Source of the DNA: Pseudomonadota bacterium
GTDB lineage: Bacteria > Pseudomonadota > Alphaproteobacteria > Rhizobiales > Hyphomicrobiaceae
Direction of reading: 5' to 3'
Assembly: GCA_023392135.1 (NCBI GenBank)
Contig: JAEVZQ010000267.1
Coordinates: forward strand, 1-5,075
Length of the DNA stretch: 5,075 bases
The notes beneath the pieces are model-generated. The model searched no databases, had not been told where the DNA came from, and worked only from the letters and a program-made list of their open reading frames with translations. The position numbers and the translations under genes are program-made. Shown here in pieces: positions 1-5,075 of the stretch (position 1 is its first letter; each line of letters starts with the position of its first letter).

Positions 1-914
1 GCATAAGCTATCCTGAGGCGCGTCTTGTCATCGACGCTGGCCGTCACACGCCGCAGCATCAGGATGATCACTGTCATCGAGATGATGAAGATGATCTCCT
101 GGCTGAAGGGTACGCCAGCAACGCCGAGGAGTGTCACGACGATGCCGAACGCCAGCCCGCCGGCGAGCAGCCGCCAGTCCACGGGGCGGGGTGCTGCCGT
201 TTCAAGGCGCACGAGCATGGCACCGGAGACCGAAATCAGCGGCACGCCAAGTCCGATCAGGAACACGGTCTCGTAAGAGAGGATTTGCGCGAGATACCCG
301 GAGAGCCAGGCAACGGAAAAGATGCCGAGCGAAAGGGCCAGTCGCCCCAGCACCTGCACCATACCGAGGTCGCGATCGACGTCAGCCTTGGGTCGCGGCG
401 TCCCGTCCGGATTGTCACGGGCAACCACCTCGGTGCTCATGGCATCGGCGACCACGTCCTGCAGGACGACACCGGTCACGGTCAGCAGCGAGGCCAGAAC
501 ATAGATCGTGTCCGGTCGCGCAAATGTGATCCAGCCGCCGGCCGCTCCGGCGAGCAGGATGAGCCCTGTCGCAACGAGGCTCACCCCGAGGAAGACATAA
601 GCGCGGCGCTGGGAGCCAAGCAGCGGCACGGCATCGACCAGCTCTCCGAAGACCATCTTGACGGTCCATGGTAGCGTCAGCCAGACGCCGAGCGAGGCCA
701 GATCCTCGGGCGTCAGTGTGAGCGATTTCTTCACCCAGAAGCTGTCAGCCACCGCCGTGATGCCGAGCGCCCCGTAGGCGAAATAGATCATCAGCAGCGG
801 CAGATAGGCGAGACGGAACTCCCGCACGGGCGTCACGACAGCCGCCTCGAGGCGCTGCCTCCAGGTGTCCGGCCGCTCGGCTGCCAACGGCTGAGGTTCG
901 AGCGATGCTGTCAC
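1..914 (-). CDS. BT1/folate-biopterin-type MFS transporter, 3' end cut by window edge
   Basis: This is an uninterrupted minus-strand reading frame of 304 codons that runs off the left edge, so its C-terminus is missing. The hand translation is strongly hydrophobic, with about eight membrane segments in the visible part (roughly residues 36-56, 74-92, 105-125, 136-158, 186-206, 215-235, 250-268 and 272-288 from the GTG at 914). Short motifs such as PWTVKMVFGELVD (82-94), GSQRRAYVF (100-108) and LQDVVADAMSTE (151-162) resemble the BT1/folate-biopterin branch of the major facilitator superfamily more than LplT. The protein is therefore an inner-membrane carrier of unknown substrate. The start is uncertain. 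GTG at 914 gives a 35-residue cytosolic leader but has no clear Shine-Dalgarno. GTG at 836 has GAGG eight bases upstream and starts close to the first membrane helix. The gene lies just behind the acyl ligase on the same strand, which suggests co-transcription. Whether the transporter works with the ligase is inference. Confidence 0.82.
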   Translation of the reverse strand, partial: MTASLEPQPLAAERPDTWRQRLEAAVVTPVREFRLAYLPLLMIYFAYGALGITAVADSFWVKKSLTLTPEDLASLGVWLTLPWTVKMVFGELVDAVPLLGSQRRAYVFLGVSLVATGLILLAGAAGGWITFARPDTIYVLASLLTVTGVVLQDVVADAMSTEVVARDNPDGTPRPKADVDRDLGMVQVLGRLALSLGIFSVAWLSGYLAQILSYETVFLIGLGVPLISVSGAMLVRLETAAPRPVDWRLLAGGLAFGIVVTLLGVAGVPFSQEIIFIISMTVIILMLRRVTASVDDKTRLRIAY

Positions 915-990
915 AACGAGAGAGTGGGAGCTGTCAATTTCTGCGACAAGCCTCCGAAGAGCCGCAGGATATGCCGCATGCGGCAAACGC

Positions 991-2574
991 TCACAATAGC
1001 GGAAGCTGCTGGCGTACGAGCTCGGTCGCCCCCATCACATCGATTTTGCCGGAGCTCAGCACCGGAATGGCTGGAATGACGAGAATGGCCTTCGGCAACC
1101 AGAGGGCCGATATCTTCTCCTCCTGCACATACCGGATAATGGCTTCGCGGTCGGCATCCGGCTTGTCCGTCACCAGGACGAGTTGCTCGCCCTTGTGCGG
1201 ATCGGGAACGCTGACGACGACATGGTTTCCATCGGGCCAGAGCGTGCAGATGACGGACTCGACAGCGGCCAGCGAGACCATCTCCCCGCCGATCTTGGCG
1301 AACCGCTTGGCCCGCCCGCGAATAGTAACGAAACCCTCGTCATCGATGGTGACGATATCTCCGGTGTCATGCCATCCGCCCGGTGGAGGCACGATCACAC
1401 CGGGGTCACTGGGCAGCATGTAGCCCAGCATCACGTTAGGGCCCTTGACCGACAGCCGGCCGCCTTCCTTCAGGCCCGGCACCTCGGCCAGCCGGTGCTC
1501 GATCCCCGGAATTTTTCTGCCGACCGTGCCGCTCCGGCTGGTATCCGGCAGGTTGAGAGCCACAACGGGGGAGCATTCGGTGACGCCATACCCCTCGAGA
1601 AGCACGGCGCCGTCCTTCGACCACATGCCTCGCGTCACGGGCTTCACACGCTCGGCGCCGGCGACGGCATAGCGGATGCTGGCCAGATCTTTTGGCTGCG
1701 CGGCGCGTGCATAGCCCTGCAGGAACGTATCGGTGGCGACCAGGATCGTGGCCTGCGTCTCCCCGATGAGCCGCGCCACCTGCCGATAATGCAATGGACT
1801 GGGGTAGAGGACGGTCTTCATGCCGTTGAACAGGGGGAGCAGCGTGCCCCCTGTGAGGCCGAACGCATGGAAGTTCGGCAATGGATTGAAGAAGATGTCC
1901 GAGGTGCGGAGCATCCTCTCTCCGAAGGCGAAGATCTGCTGCGTATTGGCGACCAGGTTGCGGTTCGACAGCGCAACGCCCTTCGGCTCGCCCTCTGTGC
2001 CCGAGGTGAACAGAATCACTGCCGGCTGCTCGGGGGCGAGCGCATGCCAGCGGTGCACCGCGCCGGCGGCGAGCGCCTGCAGGCCCCCCTTCACCTTGTC
2101 CGCGGTCGTCAGTTGCTCCCGGACATCCTCCAGATAGACGATTTCAACCCGTCGATCCGGCGCGATCTCATGGCTGCCAAGGGCCGCGATCGTGTCCTCG
2201 AGCTTGGCTGTCTCGACGAACTTCCGGGAGGTGATCACCGTCCGAACCGAAGCCGCCTTCAGCGCGGATTTGAGGTTCCGCACGCCAGCGGTGAAATTCA
2301 GCATCGCCACGACGCGACCGAAAGCGTTGAGGGCAAACAGCGTCAGGGGCAGTGCGATCACGTTGGGCAGCATGACGCCGACGTTTTCACCCCGCCGCGT
2401 TATCGCGGCCAGCTTGCCGCCGAGCACGATGCTGCCCTGCACGAGCCGGCGGTAGGTGAGCGGGTTGCGCTCCACGTCCTCGACCGCCGCGCGATCGGCC
2501 CCGTGCCGCGCCGCAGCCCGAAGCAGCGCGGAAAACAATGTCGTGCGAGAGGCTTCCGGATCGAACTGCGTCAT
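991..2574 (-). CDS. Aas-like acyl-ACP synthetase / AMP-forming acyl ligase, stand-alone
   Basis: A 527-residue member of the ANL (acyl-adenylating) superfamily. The core motifs are all visible: FTSGTEGEPKG phosphate-binding loop (189-199), GYGVTECSP (328-336), WHDTGD with the ATP-ribose aspartate (401-406), GRAKRFAKIGGE hinge (420-431) and the C-terminal SSGKID with the likely catalytic lysine K510. The long GRAKRFAKIGGEMVSL stretch and the VGRKIPGIEHRL region look like the synthetase half of E. coli Aas, which activates fatty acids with ATP for transfer to ACP and for lysophospholipid re-acylation. The PlsC-type acyltransferase half of Aas is absent, as the frame is closed by a TGA at 2590-2592 just 15 bases upstream of the ATG. 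That stop also makes ATG 2574 the earliest possible start, though no good Shine-Dalgarno precedes it. The gene lies 63 bases after nnr and precedes a transporter. The acyl-ligase family is secure. The exact substrate (fatty acid to ACP or to CoA) is inferred. Confidence 0.92.
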   Translation of the reverse strand: MTQFDPEASRTTLFSALLRAAARHGADRAAVEDVERNPLTYRRLVQGSIVLGGKLAAITRRGENVGVMLPNVIALPLTLFALNAFGRVVAMLNFTAGVRNLKSALKAASVRTVITSRKFVETAKLEDTIAALGSHEIAPDRRVEIVYLEDVREQLTTADKVKGGLQALAAGAVHRWHALAPEQPAVILFTSGTEGEPKGVALSNRNLVANTQQIFAFGERMLRTSDIFFNPLPNFHAFGLTGGTLLPLFNGMKTVLYPSPLHYRQVARLIGETQATILVATDTFLQGYARAAQPKDLASIRYAVAGAERVKPVTRGMWSKDGAVLLEGYGVTECSPVVALNLPDTSRSGTVGRKIPGIEHRLAEVPGLKEGGRLSVKGPNVMLGYMLPSDPGVIVPPPGGWHDTGDIVTIDDEGFVTIRGRAKRFAKIGGEMVSLAAVESVICTLWPDGNHVVVSVPDPHKGEQLVLVTDKPDADREAIIRYVQEEKISALWLPKAILVIPAIPVLSSGKIDVMGATELVRQQLPLL

Positions 2575-2637
2575 GCGCGGACTATGGCGTCAAAGCAACG
2601 GGATGTGAAACATGAATGCAGCAGAGGAGCAAAAGCT

Positions 2638-4134
2638 TCAGCGGCCACCGCTTGCCAGCTCGGCCAAGACCCGAGGCAGCATCTCCGGCACGTCCTCTGC
2701 AATAAGGCCGTAGCCGAACGCGTCCGCAGCGGCCCCGTGCAACCAGACCGCAGCCGCGGCAGCTTCGAAGCCCGCCATGTGCTGCGCCAGCAATCCCGTC
2801 ACGAAACCGGCAAGGACATCGCCCGTGCCCGCCGTGGCCAGACTCGGCGGCGCGTTCTCGTTTATCACCGCACGACCATCGGGCGCGGCGATCACGGTGT
2901 CCGCACCCTTGAGGATCACGACAGCACCACTGAGGCGCGCCGCCAGCCGCGTGCGGTCGAGTTTCGGCAGTTGCGCCAGCTCCGGGAAGACACGTGCGAA
3001 CTCACCATCGTGGGGCGTGAGCACCACCGGGCGCCTCTGAGCCGAGATTGCTGCGAACAACTCCTCTCGCTCGTCGGCGAACACGGATAACGCATCGGCG
3101 TCGAGCACCACGGCGGCGCCCGATGCCAGAATGGTCAACACCTTGCTCCGTGTTTCGTCGTCGACGCCCGCCCCGGGGCCGATGAGGACGGCGTTGAAGC
3201 GATGGTCAGTCAGCAGCTCGGCCAGGTCCTGCGCGTCATTCGTCTGGCGCACCATCAGCGCCGTGACCTGGCTCGCATTGACGGCAAGCGCATCCTCGTC
3301 GCTCGCCAGTGTAACGAGCCCTGCTCCGATCCGCAGTGCCCCGCGCGCTGCCAATCGCGCCGCTCCTGTCCTCCAGGCCGGACCTGAGACCACGACAGCA
3401 TGGCCCCTGGCGTACTTGTGACCATCGAGCCGCGGCCAGGGGAAATGCCCGCGCCAAGCTCCAGGCGCATTGGCGAATGTCGAGATGCCGATCTGCTGCA
3501 GCACCTCGGCCTTGATGCCGATATCGGCCACACGGGTGACGCCACAATGCAGCCGGCCCGGCAGCAGCAGGTGCCCCGGCTTCCGGCGGAAAAAGGTGAC
3601 CGTGCGCTCCGCTTTCACGGCCACGCCCTTGACCTCGCCGGTGCTGCCATCAACGCCACTCGGCACGTCGACCGCGACGACCCGGAGCTTGCCGAGACTG
3701 GATGCCACCTCAGCGGCGATGCCTTCGAGCGGTCGGGAGAGGCCGGCTCCGAACAGGGCATCGATGGCGACAGCCGCATCTTGGGCGAAGGCCGTGCTGA
3801 GGGGCCAGATCGGTCCGTTCCAGGCCTCGGCCGCCTGAGCCGCATCGCCCTTCAGCGCCTCCCGCGCACCGAGCAGCGCCACGCTGACGGAGTAGCCGCG
3901 CTCCCTGAGCAGGCGCGCAGCAACGAATCCGTCGCCGCCATTGTTTCCCGGCCCGCAGAGCACCGCAACACGTGTGCCCGGCTCCGCGATCCACTCGATC
4001 TCCTCGGCAACGGCGCGGCCGGCGTTCTCCATCAGGGTGAGCCCCAGCGTGCCGCCGCTGATGGTCAGCTGGTCGGCGCGTGCCATTTCCGCTGCGGTCA
4101 GCAGCTCCAGTCCATCATCGCCGCTTTCGCCCAT
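2638..4134 (-). CDS. nnr: bifunctional NAD(P)H-hydrate epimerase / ADP-dependent NAD(P)H-hydrate dehydratase
   Basis: A 498-residue cytosolic repair enzyme that rescues hydrated, inactive NADHX and NADPHX. The N-terminal YjeF_N domain (about 1-220) interconverts R and S epimers; it shows LLTAAEMARAD (11-21), LMENAGR (34-40), the signature GPGNNGGDGF (61-70), DALFGAGLSRPLEG (125-138) and VDVPSGVDG (155-163) with conserved D156. The C-terminal ribokinase-like domain (about 235-498) dehydrates S-NAD(P)HX using ADP; it shows HKYARGHAVVVSG (239-251), LIGPGAG (317-323), LDADAL (344-349), LTPHDGEF (372-379), LKGADTVIA (408-416) and GTGDVLAG (436-443) with likely catalytic D439. Length and domain order match full-length bifunctional bacterial Nnr. 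I chose ATG 4134 because GGAG lies five bases upstream and homologues start just before LLTxxEM. The frame can be extended to a TTG at 4194, giving 20 extra residues, but that start lacks support. It sits 85 bases after the VOC gene. Confidence 0.97.
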   Translation of the reverse strand: MGESGDDGLELLTAAEMARADQLTISGGTLGLTLMENAGRAVAEEIEWIAEPGTRVAVLCGPGNNGGDGFVAARLLRERGYSVSVALLGAREALKGDAAQAAEAWNGPIWPLSTAFAQDAAVAIDALFGAGLSRPLEGIAAEVASSLGKLRVVAVDVPSGVDGSTGEVKGVAVKAERTVTFFRRKPGHLLLPGRLHCGVTRVADIGIKAEVLQQIGISTFANAPGAWRGHFPWPRLDGHKYARGHAVVVSGPAWRTGAARLAARGALRIGAGLVTLASDEDALAVNASQVTALMVRQTNDAQDLAELLTDHRFNAVLIGPGAGVDDETRSKVLTILASGAAVVLDADALSVFADEREELFAAISAQRRPVVLTPHDGEFARVFPELAQLPKLDRTRLAARLSGAVVILKGADTVIAAPDGRAVINENAPPSLATAGTGDVLAGFVTGLLAQHMAGFEAAAAAVWLHGAAADAFGYGLIAEDVPEMLPRVLAELASGGR

Positions 4135-4139
4135 GTACG

Positions 4140-4143
4140 CTCC
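4140..4143 (-). promoter_or_regulatory. Shine-Dalgarno deciding the nnr start
   Basis: On the minus strand GGAG is followed by CGTAC and then ATG at 4134, a spacing of five bases. This supports ATG 4134 over the in-frame TTG at 4194, which lacks a comparable site. Confidence 0.75.
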
Positions 4144-4219
4144 GCTAGTGTCCTTCAGATCAAGAACTCCGCAAACGTGGCCAGCCGCGAACAATGTAGC
4201 GGACTACTCGATCATCACA

Positions 4220-4600
4220 CTAGGGATAGTGGCTCAACTCGATCAGATTCATATCCGGGTCGCGAATGTAATAGGAAAGGCTGCGCCCTCGCGCGCCCGT
4301 CCGCTCCACTGGTCCATCGAGGATTGGCACGCCTTCCGCCGCGAGGTGGCGTGCGACAGCCTCGAACCCCTCGACCAGGAAACACAGATCCGCCGACCCT
4401 AGCGTCGGAGCATCGGCTTTTGGCTCGTACTCCCTCCCCTGCTCGTGAAGATTGATCTTGTGCGGTCCGAAGCGCAGGGCCGTCCGACGCTCAGCGCCGA
4501 ACACCTCCCGCGTCATACCGAGCACGCGCTCATAGAAGCTCGCCGTTTGCTCGATCGAGGCGACTGTCAGGACGAGATGGTCGAAGCCTGTGACGCGCAA
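4220..4600 (-). CDS. VOC (glyoxalase/dioxygenase-fold) protein, GLOD5/STM3117-like
   Basis: A complete 126-residue single-domain vicinal oxygen chelate protein with the usual paired beta-alpha-beta-beta-beta modules. FDHLVLTV (6-13), SFYERVLGM (21-29), KINLHEQG (48-55), EPKADAPTLGSADLCF (59-74), GPVERTGARG (96-105) and RDPDMNLIELSHY (113-125) closely follow the subfamily that, from memory, includes human GLOD5 and Salmonella STM3117. Candidate metal ligands are H8, H52 and E121, with D71 sitting where many VOC enzymes carry a histidine. The substrate is unknown: methylglyoxal-type chemistry, antibiotic or electrophile detoxification are all possible. The start is a TTG at 4600, supported by a strong GGGAGGAG five bases upstream. 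The only later methionine (M29) would delete the first conserved strand. No signal peptide is seen, so it is likely cytosolic. It is the promoter-proximal gene of the leftward group, facing glnB across a 332-base gap. Confidence 0.93.
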   Translation of the reverse strand: MRVTGFDHLVLTVASIEQTASFYERVLGMTREVFGAERRTALRFGPHKINLHEQGREYEPKADAPTLGSADLCFLVEGFEAVARHLAAEGVPILDGPVERTGARGRSLSYYIRDPDMNLIELSHYP

Positions 4601-4605
4601 TGGCT

Positions 4606-4613
4606 CTCCTCCC
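4606..4613 (-). promoter_or_regulatory. strong Shine-Dalgarno for the TTG-started VOC gene
   Basis: On the minus strand GGGAGGAG is followed by AGCCA and TTG at 4600. It is a strong anti-16S match at good spacing and is the main reason to accept the rare TTG start. Confidence 0.8.
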
Positions 4614-4871
4614 GAGTTTTGAGCTGCTTTGCCTAGCGGACACGAGGCGTTTTAACAGGGGTCGAGTCAAGCGCGATGCGCATAATCGTGTGCGGGACAA
4701 ACCACAGTCAGCTCCTGTTCGAATCTCGGCACCGCCCCGCAGTGAGGCTGCATAAAAAAACGGCATTGGGACCAAATAACCGGCAGCGCGCTTGCCAGGC
4801 TTGCGGAGCCGGCGAACCAGGGCAGGGCTAAATCATTGATAAAACGGCTCAGATCTCGGCCGCTGACCATC

Positions 4872-4886
4872 TGGCACGCCTCGTGC
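4872..4886 (+). promoter_or_regulatory. sigma-54 (RpoN) promoter of glnB
   Basis: TGGCACG, four bases (CCTC), then GTGC matches the -24/-12 consensus TGGCACG-N4-TTGC with a single mismatch. The invariant GG (4873-4874) and GC (4885-4886) are at exact spacing. Transcription would start near 4898, leaving a leader of about 35 bases before the glnB ATG. Sigma-54 promoters need an enhancer-binding activator. For PII genes this is normally NtrC under nitrogen limitation, which is known in rhizobial glnB-glnA operons. I do not see a clean full NtrC site upstream. Confidence 0.82.
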
Positions 4887-4893
4887 TAGTTGA

Positions 4894-5075
<182 letters not shown>

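Noticed and set aside
25..674. Several overlapping plus-strand open frames opposite the transporter
   Set aside because: The minus-strand frame is continuous and gives a coherent membrane protein with family motifs; the plus-strand translations are low-complexity and Arg-rich.
1183..3090. A 635-codon open frame on the plus strand, antisense to the acyl ligase and the 3' part of nnr
   Set aside because: It spans two well-recognised genes on the other strand, is rich in Arg, His, Gln and Gly with no recognisable domain, and is the kind of long shadow frame expected in GC-rich DNA.
4135..4194. A 20-residue N-terminal extension of Nnr starting at TTG 4194
   Set aside because: ATG 4134 has GGAG at five bases and fits the family start; the extension has no ribosome-binding site.
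3400..4455. A 351-codon plus-strand open frame opposite nnr and the VOC gene
   Set aside because: It is antisense to two clear genes, has no family motif, and has composition typical of a shadow frame.
4670..4675. TTGACT on the minus strand as the -35 of the VOC-nnr promoter
   Set aside because: No -10-like hexamer lies at 16-18 bases; the nearest AT-rich stretch is only about ten bases away.
4766..4775. TTGGGACCAA as an NtrC enhancer site for glnB
   Set aside because: Only one half resembles the NtrC half-site and the other half does not match, so I mention it but do not annotate it.

Overview
The window is GC-rich, densely coding bacterial DNA. It most resembles an alphaproteobacterium, probably of the Rhizobiales type. 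The reasons are the GlnB-type PII sequence with a sigma-54 promoter, the neighbouring bifunctional NAD(P)HX-repair gene, and the codon use. No species can be named from the sequence alone.

Layout, right to left. Four genes run leftward on the minus strand: a VOC/glyoxalase-fold protein (4220-4600), the bifunctional NAD(P)H-hydrate epimerase/dehydratase nnr (2638-4134), an Aas-like acyl-ACP synthetase/AMP-forming ligase (991-2574), and a BT1-type major facilitator transporter that runs off the left edge (914 to 1). They are separated by short gaps of 85, 63 and about 76 bases with no convincing terminator, so they could form one transcription unit. On the right, a divergent gene, glnB, begins at 4933 and is cut by the window end after residue 47.

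The only non-coding stretch above 300 bases is 4601-4932, between the VOC gene and glnB. It carries a well-formed sigma-54 (-24/-12) promoter at 4872-4886 and a strong Shine-Dalgarno for glnB. This matches the known nitrogen control of PII genes in this class.

Functionally the genes are a mix: nitrogen sensing (PII), repair of damaged nicotinamide cofactors (Nnr), a small metalloenzyme-fold protein of unknown substrate, and a probable lipid or acyl-group pair (acyl ligase plus transporter). I see no mobile element, CRISPR array, RNA gene or defence system. The most useful observations are the sigma-54 promoter, the Aas-like ligase that lacks the acyltransferase half found in E. coli Aas, several start-codon decisions, and two small inverted repeats in the gaps. 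I found no convincing new biological system here.
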